DNA from: Lithodes maja
Lineage: Eukaryota > Arthropoda > Malacostraca > Decapoda > Lithodidae
Length of the DNA stretch: 64,000 nucleotides
NCBI GenBank assembly: GCA_037953745.1
Contig: JBAKBP010006544.1
Coordinates: 1-64,000 of the forward strand
Direction of reading: 5' to 3'
Part shown: piece by piece, positions 11,418-22,297 of the stretch
Position numbering within the stretch: the first letter of the stretch is position 1
Layout: every line of letters begins with the position of its first letter
Notes under the pieces: generated by a model
Seen by the model: only the letters and a program-made list of their open reading frames with translations
What the model was told of the DNA's origin: nothing
The model's database searches: none
Position numbers and translations under genes: made by a program

Positions 11418-14159
11418 TTGCAGGAGCGACCGCAGCGCCACCAAGCCTCAACTACTAGTGTTATCAGTTCGTACGTGGCCGCCATAGCGAGTTATACTGA
11501 AAAAAAAAAATCCGACGTGTCCGAATCGCTGCAACCTCCCGCGGGCCCCACTGCTACCCCGCTCGCAACTTTAACGCCTGTTGCAACCAAGAAGAAAGCT
11601 CAACGAAAGAAAGTGAAGAGAGCAGTGGTGAAAGCTTGGTGGACAAAGATCAATTTATAAGTGCAAGCGAAGATGACGATTTCGTTGGCTTTGGAGAAGA
11701 CAATAATGTCGATTTATTTGAGGGGGGAGACAGTAGTGATGATCCTGATGTGGAAGTGTTTCAGGAAGGTGCCATTGAGCTTCCAAGTGTGCTAGAACCT
11801 AGGCCTACCCCCTCACCATCTTTGCTATGTCAGCCTAGGCCTAGCCCTAGCCCAGGACCTTCCCCTTTGCCTGCCCGTACGCCCTTGAAAGTGGGCAAAT
11901 ATTTCTATAAACAATCGTTGGTGAAAAGTGCAGCTAAAAAAGCACGCAGGGCAGCCGCAGTAAAGGATAGGGAAGCTGAAGACAGTGATAATGACGCCGA
12001 CCCTGGTCTAGCAACCACCCGCATTCCATTGTCCCGACGCCTTGACCCGGGACGCCGCGTGGGTCACCCACAGCCCTCGGCTTCATCTCTCCTTCAGGAT
12101 GACCAAAGGGCCTCTTCAAGTGGTATTACTAGTGTGCCACAGCCCTCAACACACCGCAGCGCATTATTTGTTGCGGAGAAGCCCTCGGCTCGCCGCAAAA
12201 GGAGCCCAACTCCCGAGGCCGAGGCTCCCATTGTTGAAGCTCCCGCAGCCTCCCGCGCCCCACACCGCCGACGCCCGGTCACTTCTTCATCCGAATTGTC
12301 TCCTGAAAACGATGCTGACGACCCCAACATTGCCCCAGATGACCTGACGTCGCCTGAGGAGGAAGAGGAACAGGAAGAGGAACAGGAAGAGGAAGTCCCG
12401 ACAAGACGAGCGAGAGGGCGAGGTCATGGACGTGGTCAGTCTGCCGACGCCGCTGCCCCTGGGCGTGGGCGTGGGCGTGGGCGTGCAGGGCGTCCGCGTG
12501 GCCAAGGGTGTGTGCCAGGGCATCCAGGGCGTGTGCCTGCTGCACCTGCACGTCCTCGAGCATCAGCATCCGACCTGTTTGTGTGGACAGATGGGGCTGA
12601 TTTTGAGCCAGATTGTCCTGCCTTTGACGAGGTACAGATGAGTTCCGGGGTGTCACCAACATTTCCCTGTGGCCCAGCTGCTACCCCCAGTGAAATTTTC
12701 TGTGGCTTCTATGCCAATGAAGTCATGGAATACCTCGTCGAGGAGACCAACAACCATCATGAGATCTGTGCCAACTTTCTTGGGAGGAAGACCAGTGCCA
12801 AGATGGTGGCATGGAGAGCTGTCACTGTGGCAGAACTATGTGTGTTCTTGGCACTCACAATGCTGATGACACATATCAGGAAGCACGCTCTGGCAGACTA
12901 CTGGATCACTGGCGACATCATAACGACTCCAGCATTTGGCAAGTACATGTCCAGGGACAGGTACTTCGACATCCTCTCGTATATCCACCTGACAAACAAC
13001 ATGGCAGTCCACCTTCCCGACTCATTATGGAAGATCAGGAAGCTGTATGACATGATACGTCATCGGTTCACCACCTACCTGATTCCTTTCCAGAAGGTGT
13101 GCCTCGACGAGTCTCTGGTCCTGTTCCGTGGTAGGCTGCACTTCCGACAGTATATCCCGTCCAAGAGACACCGCTTCGGCATCAAGCTCTTCATCCTCTG
13201 CGACTGTTTGACGGGGTATGTGCTGGACTTTATAGTCTACAGCGGCAAGGGTGGAGAAATTGTGACTGACCCCCTCATTGGTTTTGGTGGCGCTGTAGTG
13301 AAGAAGATGATGGAGAGGCACTTCAATAAAAACCACATCCTCTACACAGATAATTACTACACGTCGCCTCTCCTGACCAAGTACCTCCATGACCGCAAGA
13401 CCGGAACTGTCGGCACAGTCAAGGGCAAGAGGAAGAGCATGCCAGGCTACCCAACCAAGACGAAGAAGGCGGACATCTTCCACAAGAAGAGTGGCCCCAT
13501 CCTCTCCATCCACTGGCATGACCAGCGCAAGGTCAACCTCCTCACCACATGCCACAAGGCCCAGATGGTCGCCACAGGGAAGGTGGACGAAGAACCAAGA
13601 ACCCCGTCCAGAAACCAGCTGCTGTCCTGGATTATAACCTCAACATGCGCCTCGTTGACAAGTCCGACATGCAGATGGGCTTCATCGACTGCCTGCGAAC
13701 ATCTTGCAGGTGGGCTTCATCGACTGCCTGCGAACATCTTGCAGGTGGTACAAGAAGTTTATCCTGCATACGGTAGATATGTCGGTCCTCAATGCCTACA
13801 ACATCTACCGTCTGAGGACTCCAGGAGCCAGGAAGTACAAGTCCCTGCGGAAGTTCCACAAGCAGGTGATACTTGAGCTCCTGGCTAAACATGCGGGTAC
13901 ACCAGGGAGGCCACTACAAGGACCAGGCCAGCTGGACAGAACGGGGTGTGCTGAATTTTTCAGGAAGCACCAGCTCAACGCCCTTCCTTTCAAAGCACCA
14001 GGTAATAACACCAGAATCCAGAAGAGGTGCCATGTGTGCAGCCACACAATTAGAAGACCCCGCAAAACCACAAAAACCACTTGGGAATGCCTCGAGTGTC
14101 AAGTTGGACTGTCTGCTGGCACCTGCTTCAACGACTTCCATACTCTAATAAACTTTTGA
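11418..14159 (+). pseudogene. piggyBac transposase (PGBD-like), frameshifted
   Basis: The long frame from 11636 has an acidic/Pro-rich N-terminus, a Glu-rich stretch, an Arg-Gly tract with an AT-hook-like GRPRG, then a DDE transposase domain. Catalytic Asp candidates are CLDESLVLFRGR (Asp 491, codon 13106) and YTDNYYTSP (Asp 572, codon 13349), 81 apart, close to classical piggyBac spacing. The third, in RLVDKSD (codon 13657), lies in another frame after a shift near 13590. A 35-bp tandem duplication (13677-13746) causes a second shift before the final frame, which ends in a Cys-rich zinc-binding tail (CHVCSH, CLEC). The N-terminus (11485-11660) is in a third frame and has no ATG. The copy is therefore inactive. 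Confidence 0.9.
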
Positions 14160-14304
14160 AGTGGAAGTGACAACAGTGAAAGTGACACTCAAATGTAGGC
14201 TAAGAATAATAATATAACTAAGTATAAGTGAAAAGGACACATATAAGTAATAATAAGTGCCTTCAATAACAATATGAACAAGTGAAAGTGACACTAAAAT
14301 ATAT
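14160..14304 (+). repeat. piggyBac 3' UTR repeat (upstream block)
   Basis: AAGTGAAAGTGACACT-type units with AATAATAA spacers begin right after the transposase stop. A diverged version of the same order (AACTAAGTATAAGTG, AATAATAAGTGCCTTCA, AATATGAACAAGTG) occurs at 25322-25470, and a third partial unit near 25530. The blocks look like old tandem repeats in the 3' UTR; DIRS copy B separates the first from the rest. Confidence 0.65.
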
Positions 14305-14614
14305 ATTTATTAGTGGCCCCTCCATCATTGACGAACATGCCTATTACATAAGGCATCCTCTTCAAACACTAATCCGCCGTAGTTTGAATCTACCGCGCAG
14401 AGCATTTAAAAACTGAGGAGCCTTCATCATGAGCACACGCGACCTCACTCATGGCTTCAGTCATTATGAATTGGGTTCTCACTACGAAAAAACTTCGTAA
14501 AAAATAAAAACAAAAAGAAAATAAGAATAACTATCTAATAAGCTTTCCATCATATCGTGGATGTACTTGTGTGGATCTCTGACCAGACGCTGATTCAGGC
14601 GTCATTCCTCCTTC
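14305..14614 (+). repeat. DIRS copy B left inverted terminal repeat
   Basis: It begins ATTTATTAGTGGCCCC. The following ~310 bases are nearly identical to the reverse complement of 22298-22607, diverging after GTCATTCCTCCTTC. The same sequence forms the left end of copy A (7646 downwards) and, more diverged, of copy D (37805). Confidence 0.9.
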
Positions 14615-16386
14615 TCTGCTCTGCGCTCAGCCTGCCCGGACGTGTCTCCCCACGCTCCGCTGGTTCCGCATTTGCTGCGTCCCTAGTGAGTTTTTTCTCA
14701 TTTGTTTACTCCGGGATGTATCGAGTAAGGTTAGGATATGCGTAGCAGGAGTGTCCTGGGCTGGTTGCCCGCAGTGCAGTGTATTTTGGGTCGTGTGTTT
14801 GGGGCATCTATTTCGGATGTACCCTCGTGGTCCTGTTGTGGACATGTGAACTTTTTCACAGTTAGTTAGCTTGTGATGCAGGTGGCTTTCATTACGCGTT
14901 AATTATTGCTGCCTTTTATCTTTCTGATGAGGTAAGCTTTGCTTTCTGACGTTCCCAGTGTATTTTTCTTCACTTAGTGAAGTTTTTTCTGGGTCCCGAG
15001 TCAGTCTTCCCTTTGCTGGAAGTATTTGCTACAGTGGTGTGTTGGCGGTGGTTCCTGTTGTGATATTTCCAGTGTTTTGTGTATATTTCAACATTTCTTA
15101 TGCCGTCTACTTAGGCCTAGCCAGCCGCTCGTAGCTTTGCCACATGTACAAGTGTTATTGTTTATTATTTATAAATATGCCCTACTGTGTCATGTGTATC
15201 CGGGTTTTAGTTGTGTATTGGCTAATTCCTCGGACTATGTTTGTTTCCTGGTTTAGTTGTGTATTGGCTAATTCCACAGATTATTGTGTGGACTTAGGTT
15301 AGTCGTGCGTGGCTTCCCTCGTGTCCGTTGTACGTTCAGATGGTGTCTGATCGGGGTGAGTTTCCTTCCGGCGGGTTTTTTCTCGGTTTCACCATGAAAA
15401 AAACCCTGCCGAGAGCCGTGTTGGGCCACACGTGGTTTTAACACAGGCTTGTGTCCCCGGCGATGAGGTGTCTGTGGCTCTCCAGGACTGCGTCTCTGTT
15501 GGTGCCTGGTTTCAGGCCCCCCTTGATTCCCGGCGGATTGGCTGTACCCATCTATAAAACGTTGTTCTTGCGAACATACGTTATGTAGTTTTTTCTACCA
15601 GGTTTTACAAAACCACATGAAAAACCTAGCTGTTGTTAAGGGCTTTCCTCCCCGGCGATCTTTTACAAAGAAGTGGGGACAGGAACTTATGGGGTTAACG
15701 TTTTGACATCTCACCCGGCGGGTGTACCTTGGTAGGGTGGGATGAACAACTAAGTCATTCAGTTAGTTAACCAATCCAATTTTAAGTGATACTATATGTA
15801 TCGCCGCCTTTATACTTACGGCGATTGAAGGTTCAATTAGGGTTAACATCGTTTTTCACACCCGGCGGGTGCTCCTAGGTGGAGGAAATAAGGAATTTAC
15901 AATTCAATTTCGATTTAACCACTTAATTTAGTGATACAATTAGGTATCGCCGCCTTCAAACTTACGGCGATCTTTTTGTGACAATTCGTTAGAAATCAGA
16001 TCTCTTGTCAGCCTGCCCTGTGTTATTCTACTAAAATATTTCAAGGGCCGGCGTCTTTTTGGGGGGTTGTTTTTGTTCCAATATTGAATCTTGAGACAGT
16101 CACCACCAGAAAGACTATAATCGCCATGCTGGACCGTTATATTATGTCAGAGGGTATTCTTCACTTTCTTCAAAAGATTTGTTTAGATATTCTGAACCCC
16201 GCCGCGTAGCGAGCTGTGATCGTTGTGTCATTACATCTCGTTATCCGGTGGGTTATTAACACTTGTGTGCGAACATGTTGGGTTAACCTTATGAGCATTA
16301 ATTCCTGGAAATTTTCTTTTTTTCCAGAGCTGGGCTCCGGCGGACCAATACAGACCCGGCGGTAGTTTTGCCCACCAGTCTCTGTC

Positions 16387-17400
16387 ATGGCTACCTTGGC
16401 CCCAGTCTTTGCTTTATGCACTACCCCTGCTTGTGCCGGTATCCCTATTTTTGCGCATACTCTTTGCATAAGGTGTGTTAAATGTCTAGACCGTTCAAGG
16501 GGTCTCTGGGTAATGCGTAATTGTTCTTTTTGCTCCCAATTAGCTGTAAAGGTCCTTTGCGACAATGATAAGACCGCGGCAGTAGCGTTAAGAGAAGTAA
16601 GGCAACAGATGTCAGCCTACACTACGATTGTTGCGCATAAATCACTTCAATGTGACAACGTCCCTCTTTGGGATAGATTGCTCTTTGAACACCCTCCCCC
16701 TAAACGTTCCTCTAGAGTCACGAGTCATAAGCCGGCGGAGACTGGTCAGGGTTCTGTATCTTCTGCTGCTACATCGAAACGTCCAAGAGAGCCTACACCC
16801 CCGGCGTCCGCCTCCTCGTCTCGGGCGAGATCTCGGTCTAGGTCACCTCTCAGACGACAGTCATCTAGTCTTGCCTTTTCACCAGCGAGTAAGAAGAGTA
16901 GGACGGAAAGTTCCACCAGTGGTCACGGCGATGAATCCTCCAAATCAAAGAGTAGTTCACGGTCACACCGTAGCCATAAATCCTCCAAAAAGGATTCCCA
17001 TAAACGAAAGTCCTCTCTACATTCACCAGCTTCTAGTGCCTCTCATCGTACCTCTACCCCAGACAGAGTTTGTGTTAGGTCTCAAGGGTCCAGTGCGGTG
17101 CCTGTCCCTAAAGAGGATTTACCCATTAATATTTTAACCCTGGAATTGGAAAGTTCAGGGGGTTCAGTAATTGAGAATATTTCAGACTCCCAAGAGAGTG
17201 TAGGCCAGGGCCTCGGTGTTTGGCGGTTTGCTCAGCCAGGGTCTGACCACCCACGTCCGACTCAAACGAGTCACACAGTAGCTGATGTCCACAGGGACGC
17301 GGCGATCCCATCCTCTATTCCTGACTTATCTTGGCAACAAGGTACCCCAGCTTCGGAGGGATCTTCTCAGGAGGATCAGGAGGAGAAAGACGAGGTTTGA
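16387..17400 (+). CDS. DIRS Gag-like ORF1, N-terminal part (copy B)
   Basis: The ATG at 16387 aligns with the copy A start. The N-terminal Cys/His cluster (CTTPAC, FAHTLC, CVKC, CSFC) is conserved. A basic Ser/Arg-rich region (SRARSRSRSPLRRQ) follows, then acidic sequence. A TGA at 17398-17400 ends the frame in the acidic region where copy A stays open, so this copy has a lesion here. Conservation of the N-terminal cysteines in both copies argues for a real zinc-binding module of the DIRS particle protein; its exact role is inferred. Confidence 0.75.
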   Translation: MATLAPVFALCTTPACAGIPIFAHTLCIRCVKCLDRSRGLWVMRNCSFCSQLAVKVLCDNDKTAAVALREVRQQMSAYTTIVAHKSLQCDNVPLWDRLLFEHPPPKRSSRVTSHKPAETGQGSVSSAATSKRPREPTPPASASSSRARSRSRSPLRRQSSSLAFSPASKKSRTESSTSGHGDESSKSKSSSRSHRSHKSSKKDSHKRKSSLHSPASSASHRTSTPDRVCVRSQGSSAVPVPKEDLPINILTLELESSGGSVIENISDSQESVGQGLGVWRFAQPGSDHPRPTQTSHTVADVHRDAAIPSSIPDLSWQQGTPASEGSSQEDQEEKDEV

Positions 17401-17564
17401 ATAATTTCGGAGATGGAAGGGCAAGAGTCAGGCTCAGGCTTAGACGCCGCGCAGGATATTAATGATTCACCTGTAAGTTCATCATCAAACCAATTTGTTA
17501 CTGCGCAAGAAATTAATGGGCTGCTTTATCTAAATTTTTTGGCCAACAACAGGAAACCCCCACA

Positions 17565-18542
17565 ATGGACTTGGGGGCTCCCACGACAAGTTCTACGGTA
17601 CGGCCTCTGATGACTTCGATTGCTTTATCTAAGATCCCTACCCCCCCCACTCTGTCAACATCAGTGGTTACTAGGCCTGCTACGGCGGCATTGACAACTT
17701 CAAATGTCAGGGTCATCACGGATGTCAATCCACCCCCTCTAGACAAGGCGCCTCTCAGAAAGGTAGCTATGCCCTTGCTTTATGGACCAGACGAGTCATG
17801 GGTCCTTTTGACCCCCACTAAACCAGAGCTCGCCCAACCTACCTTGTCAGGGGAACTCCCAGTACCGCGTGAGTGGGTCATCCAGGGCAATAAATCAAAG
17901 AAATTAAGGGCCTTGGATAATTTGGAAAATGTACTAGACGTAAACATCAAGGCTATACCTAGTTATTATCACCAAGACTATTTTGTGTATGCTACTAAGC
18001 CAGCTTTACCCTCTGCCTCAGCTTCAAAACTATTTTCAGACTGGTCTAAGCTGGATGGGTTTAATGATATTAAGACTCTGTCAGCTCTCACTCCTGAACT
18101 TGATTTACAGACCGTCACAGACGAAGCAGCTAATCCAGTTTTGAAGGTGGGGCAGTTGGGTCCAGGACCTTGGGTAGATTGGGAGATAGAGGCTCAAAAC
18201 TTTGCAACCACATTTACTTCTAAATCTTCCCACCAGATCCCTCAAGATACTCATTCGTGGTTCTCCATGCCGGTAGGTTCTGCAGGCGGAGTCCCGTCAG
18301 CTTTGTTTTCTTTCCTAGCTGCCCCTAAGATTAATCTTTGTGAGCTAAAAGACCCTTTCACTACCCCTACCCCTACTCACCTAGACAGAGAATTTAGGCT
18401 AAGGGGGAAAGCTTTTCGCCTGTTCTCTCAGTACATAGTTTATCAACAGGTAGCTAAGTCTTTACTGCGGTCCACTCAGGCAATCGCAGATGCGGATGCC
18501 AGAAGATTGGTTGAATTATCCCGGCGACTGCTCCTTGGGTGA
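17565..18542 (+). CDS. DIRS Gag C-terminal part (copy B)
   Basis: This is an open continuation of Gag after the break at about 17400-17560. It contains MPLLYGPDESWV, ASKLFSDWSKLDGFNDIK, WVDWEIEAQNFATTFTSKSS and LDREFRLRGKAFRLFSQYIV, all matching copy A. No catalytic motif is present. It overlaps the next frame at 18490, where LGDIRTALLEAVRARQDL continues, so Gag and pol frames are offset here or the region is frameshifted. DIRS fragment C starts at the equivalent of this junction. Confidence 0.7.
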   Translation: MDLGAPTTSSTVRPLMTSIALSKIPTPPTLSTSVVTRPATAALTTSNVRVITDVNPPPLDKAPLRKVAMPLLYGPDESWVLLTPTKPELAQPTLSGELPVPREWVIQGNKSKKLRALDNLENVLDVNIKAIPSYYHQDYFVYATKPALPSASASKLFSDWSKLDGFNDIKTLSALTPELDLQTVTDEAANPVLKVGQLGPGPWVDWEIEAQNFATTFTSKSSHQIPQDTHSWFSMPVGSAGGVPSALFSFLAAPKINLCELKDPFTTPTPTHLDREFRLRGKAFRLFSQYIVYQQVAKSLLRSTQAIADADARRLVELSRRLLLG

Positions 18543-20592
18543 CATACGCACCGCCTTGCTTGAGGCGGTACGAGCAAGACAAGATCTCAGAATGTCTTTA
18601 GTTCGCAAGCTACCTGATCGCATTGCGAATCAGGTGGTCATGTCACCAGTGCTTACTCCCTCTTTAATGTCCCCTGAAGTGTGGCGAACGGTGTTCAATA
18701 TGGCACAGGCCTTTAAGCACAGTCCCACCCCTTCTAAGAAACCTGAATTTAACTTCCCCAAACCCAGGCCAACCGCTAAAGCGCAGCCAGGGGGATCTAA
18801 ACCCTTTCTTCCGCCTAAGTCCTCCCACTCCCCCCAAGGTCAGTACAGGCATAGACAGAGTAGGTTTTCAGGTCAGAGAGGACGCGGCCAGAATAAGCCA
18901 GGTCAGGGCCAGTCTTCGGCCAACACCAGCCAGCCGGCAAAGCGTCCAGCACCACCAATCCCACCAATCAGAAAACTAAAGTCTCTCTCACTCCCGGTGC
19001 CAACCTTAAGGCCGGAGGACCCGAGGTTAGTACAGCCGGCGAACCCTTGTCTGCTAACTGGGTCGTTCCGAACGTGTCACCAAGCATGGCCATTAACCAC
19101 TTGGGCACGGATGGTGGCACGCAAAGGCATCACTTGGCAGTGGCTCCGGCGATCTCGCTTACGTCAGCCGACAACGGCGAATTTTGTTTCTTTAGAGGTG
19201 GAGTCACTGGTCCAGGAAATGATTGCCAAGAATGTCATCATCCCGGTCCCCCCAAATTACCCTGTATTCACGTCCAAACTATTTTTGGTTCCCAAAAGGG
19301 ACAGTGTTCAGATGAGGCCGGTCGTAGACCTGTCTTATCTGAACCTTCACATTCACAACGAATCTTTCAGAATGTTAACAGTACACCAAATCAGGCTAAC
19401 ACTTCCGCCGGGAGGTTGGATGTGTTCACTAGACCTGACAGACGCCTATTGGCACGTATCGGTCAACAAAAGATTTCAAAGGTTTTTGGCCTTACGGATC
19501 AGGCACCAAAATTTTGTTTTTCAAAGGATGCCGTTCGGCTTGAACCTAGCACCTCGATTATTCACGAAATTAGTCCGGCAAGCCCTGATGCCATTGTTAA
19601 AACAGGGGATCAGAGTGTTGTGGTACCTAGACGACTGGCTGGTGGTGGCAGAGACACAACAATTATGCATTAAACATGTCAATATCATTTTAAATCATGT
19701 CAAAACTCTAGGCTTCAAGGTAAATCTGGTAAAGTCAAACCTTGTTCCCTCACGAGTAATTCAGTGGATAGGGCTGGTCTGGGACACGGCCGCTCTCACT
19801 CTGAGTCAGAGTGTGGACAATCGCAACAGGTTTCGCAGGAAACTGTTCATGTTTCTTCACAGTCTGACTACGACGCGGAGGGTCTGGGAGTCTCTGGTCG
19901 GCTCTCTCAACTGGATTCAACTAACTGTCAAGTTGGGCCGGTTGAAAGTAAAACGATTAATATTGGAAGGCAACAAATATTTCCCGCTCTTACCGGCGGG
20001 AAAATTATGGCCCATCCCGAAATTAATCCACACCTTGCTAGCGGTCTGGGCAAAGAGGGAAACGTTGCACTCAATAATGTCATGGACCTCTCCTCCACCA
20101 ATGGTATGGGTAGACACGGATGCGTCAGGCACAATAGGGTGGGGATTTCGGTCAAATCAGGGGCTTTGGTCCCACTTAGAAATCTCTCACATCAATGTCA
20201 AAGTGATTGCAGAGCTCTCCCATCCACAAGTGGATCTATTTGCGTCCGAAGAGACTCACAAACTCCCTCTATACCTCACCCGCCGTGCGAAAACGCCGGC
20301 AGGGGGGCCAGACGCCCTAGTGACAGACTGGAACAGATGGAGCTCCATCTATCTGTTTCCGCCGCCAGATGCGTCACTAATGTGCCACGTAGTGAACAAA
20401 CTACGAGATTATCGAGGCTTAGTCTCGCTAATCGCGCCCCTGTGGCTGGCGCAGTTGTGGTACCAGCAATTGAAAACGTGGTGCCCGGACCCGGTATCGC
20501 TCCCGGTCGGGTATTTCCACTTAGACACGATTGGCAACCTAGCGACCTCGCTGACTTTTGCATTATGGACATTCAGGAGGCCAAGTGGCTAG
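18490..20592 (+). CDS. DIRS reverse transcriptase - RNase H (copy B)
   Basis: The frame begins in the Gag C-terminus (LGDIRTALLEAV), crosses a Lys/Pro/Gln-rich basic linker, and enters RT: LVQEMIAKNVIIPV, FLVPKRDS, MRPVVDLSYLN, SLDLTDAYWHV, RMPFGLNLAPRLFT and YLDD at 19624-19635. RNase H starts at VWVDTDASGTIGWG, but after HINVK (about 20202) it jumps straight to VIAEL, lacking about 99 codons present in copy A, including the RMDNLNAVHC and ADALSRR segments. The deletion keeps the frame. RT looks intact; RNase H should be dead. Confidence 0.85.
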   Translation: MRMPEDWLNYPGDCSLGDIRTALLEAVRARQDLRMSLVRKLPDRIANQVVMSPVLTPSLMSPEVWRTVFNMAQAFKHSPTPSKKPEFNFPKPRPTAKAQPGGSKPFLPPKSSHSPQGQYRHRQSRFSGQRGRGQNKPGQGQSSANTSQPAKRPAPPIPPIRKLKSLSLPVPTLRPEDPRLVQPANPCLLTGSFRTCHQAWPLTTWARMVARKGITWQWLRRSRLRQPTTANFVSLEVESLVQEMIAKNVIIPVPPNYPVFTSKLFLVPKRDSVQMRPVVDLSYLNLHIHNESFRMLTVHQIRLTLPPGGWMCSLDLTDAYWHVSVNKRFQRFLALRIRHQNFVFQRMPFGLNLAPRLFTKLVRQALMPLLKQGIRVLWYLDDWLVVAETQQLCIKHVNIILNHVKTLGFKVNLVKSNLVPSRVIQWIGLVWDTAALTLSQSVDNRNRFRRKLFMFLHSLTTTRRVWESLVGSLNWIQLTVKLGRLKVKRLILEGNKYFPLLPAGKLWPIPKLIHTLLAVWAKRETLHSIMSWTSPPPMVWVDTDASGTIGWGFRSNQGLWSHLEISHINVKVIAELSHPQVDLFASEETHKLPLYLTRRAKTPAGGPDALVTDWNRWSSIYLFPPPDASLMCHVVNKLRDYRGLVSLIAPLWLAQLWYQQLKTWCPDPVSLPVGYFHLDTIGNLATSLTFALWTFRRPSG

Positions 20593-20716
20593 CACCATAC
20601 GGTAGAGATGTGACCAATAAATTAATCAATCAATATACAGTACTCAGTCTACGAAACGACAGTATCACTCACATTGGCAAGCCTTTACTTCCTGGATCAT
20701 CAGAACGGAACAGAAT

Positions 20717-21550
20717 GTGCCGTCAGTGGCTTTAGTTTTCAATTATTTAAATTATCTGTTTGAGCAGAAACATTTATCTGTGGTAACATTAAAAAATCAC
20801 TTAACTGCGATTAGAGTGCCCTTTTTAGACCTTACAGGTCTCTCCATACCGGTGGCGGAGGAAACAGGTTTTATGAGAGCTTGTTTTAAACTTCGTCCAC
20901 CTCCCCGTCAGCTCATGCCTACTTGGTCTCTCGACAAAGCTTTGTCTTTACTTCACTCTCGTCTGTACCAAAATACTGCAGACTTTGCATTACTCTTAAA
21001 AAAGGCGGTTTTCCTTATGGCTTTGGCCACCGGGAACAGAGTGTCTGAGCTGGCGGCGATGAGCAACACACCTAATTGCCTTAGGTTTGGTAGACTTAAT
21101 GAATGTATTTACATTGCACCTTCCCCAGGTTTTGTAGCCAAGAATGAGCACAGTGCACACGTGTTTTCTGAGTTCACGGTGCCGGCGTTAAAAAGGGGAA
21201 AGGTGCATCATAATCTATGTCCAGTGCAAGCTCTAACCAAATATTTGAGAGTAGCTCCTCTAAACCCCCAAGGTGCTTTATGGGTAGCAAGTACGGGTAA
21301 ACGCTTACTTAAACGGCGATTAGCCTCTCTTCTGGTCGAAGTCATTAAAGAGAGTAATCCCGGCGTTGTGGGTAGGGCCCACGATTTACGCAAATGGGCA
21401 GCCTCTTTACGTTTCCTGAAAAAAATTTCAGTAGAAGATATCGCGTCCACTCAGTTGTGGGCGTCTAATCATACGTTTTTGTCTAGATACTTGTCAGTTG
21501 CTCTAGACAAACCTTCCTTACCATGTATAGCTTTAAGGCAGAGGGTCTAG
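20717..21550 (+). CDS. DIRS tyrosine recombinase (copy B)
   Basis: The frame runs from VALVFNYLNYLFEQK through the core recombinase: TGNRVSELAAMS carries the first catalytic Arg, AHDLRKWAASLRF the His-x-x-Arg pair, and FLSRYLSVAL the Tyr nucleophile. About 50 N-terminal residues (QEAKWLAPYGR and on) lie in a different, overlapping frame up to 20735, so a frameshift near 20640-20717 separates YR from RNase H, whereas copy A reads through. All four core catalytic residues remain. Confidence 0.85.
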   Translation: MPSVALVFNYLNYLFEQKHLSVVTLKNHLTAIRVPFLDLTGLSIPVAEETGFMRACFKLRPPPRQLMPTWSLDKALSLLHSRLYQNTADFALLLKKAVFLMALATGNRVSELAAMSNTPNCLRFGRLNECIYIAPSPGFVAKNEHSAHVFSEFTVPALKRGKVHHNLCPVQALTKYLRVAPLNPQGALWVASTGKRLLKRRLASLLVEVIKESNPGVVGRAHDLRKWAASLRFLKKISVEDIASTQLWASNHTFLSRYLSVALDKPSLPCIALRQRV

Positions 21551-21587
21551 GTGGCCCTGCAGTCACTTTTGTTTACTTTCACGGGAA

Positions 21588-21606
21588 GGGGGGGGGGGGG
21601 GGGGGG
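21588..21606 (+). repeat. poly-G run after DIRS recombinase ORF
   Basis: Nineteen consecutive Gs start 38 bases after the YR stop, followed by TGCAGTCAGTTG. The copy A equivalent has fifteen. Such a run could form a G-quadruplex in the sense RNA (inference). Confidence 0.9.
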
Positions 21607-22117
21607 TGCAGTCAGTTGACATAGGACACCCTAGACCCCGCCGGAGTATGAGAGCTGTGATACAATTTAAGGTTAATGTGATATGAAAATTTCTCAGCGA
21701 GAAATTGTGCTAGTACAATGTTAGTACAAAACAACGGGGTTGTTATAGTAGTTTTAGCTGCGAAAGCAATTTAATATTAGAACAGTGGAGATCCTTTGCA
21801 ATTTATCTCCACGATTATTTTGGGGTTTATTATGTGCACATATAAACTTATAACTTGTTATTTTTGTCACCACTCGTTGAGTGGGGTGCCTTTGTACCTA
21901 CAGATCTGTGTTCAGAATCTTCAGGGTTACCCATTTTTTGTCAGGCAGGCTTCTTTGAAGCACGCACCTGCCTGAACCCCTTTTTCTTGTATATTTTCGG
22001 CCTACGCCATGTTTAAATATATTTTTCAAAAGTAAGAATACTATGTGGTTGTTTTTATTATCTGCTTTTCTAGAGTTATGATATGATTACGAATGTCCCC
22101 CTCCAGTCTTAGAAATC

Positions 22118-22225
22118 AGGCATGTTCGTCAATAATGGAGGGGCCACTAATAAATTATAGGTTTGACTCCTGTAAGGAGATAAAGAAAACCTAATATTTA
22201 GTAGTGGCCCCGTAATCATTGACGA
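22118..22225 (-). repeat. DIRS internal complementary region (circle-junction copy)
   Basis: Bases 22118-22155 are the reverse complement of the left terminus 14305-14342 with one mismatch. Bases 22152-22225 are the perfect reverse complement of the right terminus 22579-22652 (74 bp). The two overlap by AAAT. On the minus strand this equals the sequence expected when the right end is joined to the left end in a circle, the defining DIRS1 feature. Confidence 0.9.
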
Positions 22226-22297
22226 CTGGGGCCCTCCCGACCGTCCCCTTCCCATTCGTTGATGTATTGAGGATTTTGGTTTACTTGATATGTCAGT

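Noticed and set aside
12279..12662. Several overlapping ORFs on both strands over the Glu- and Arg-Gly-rich region
   Set aside because: GC-rich low-complexity codons of the piggyBac transposase keep other frames open; the proteins are repetitive and unsupported.
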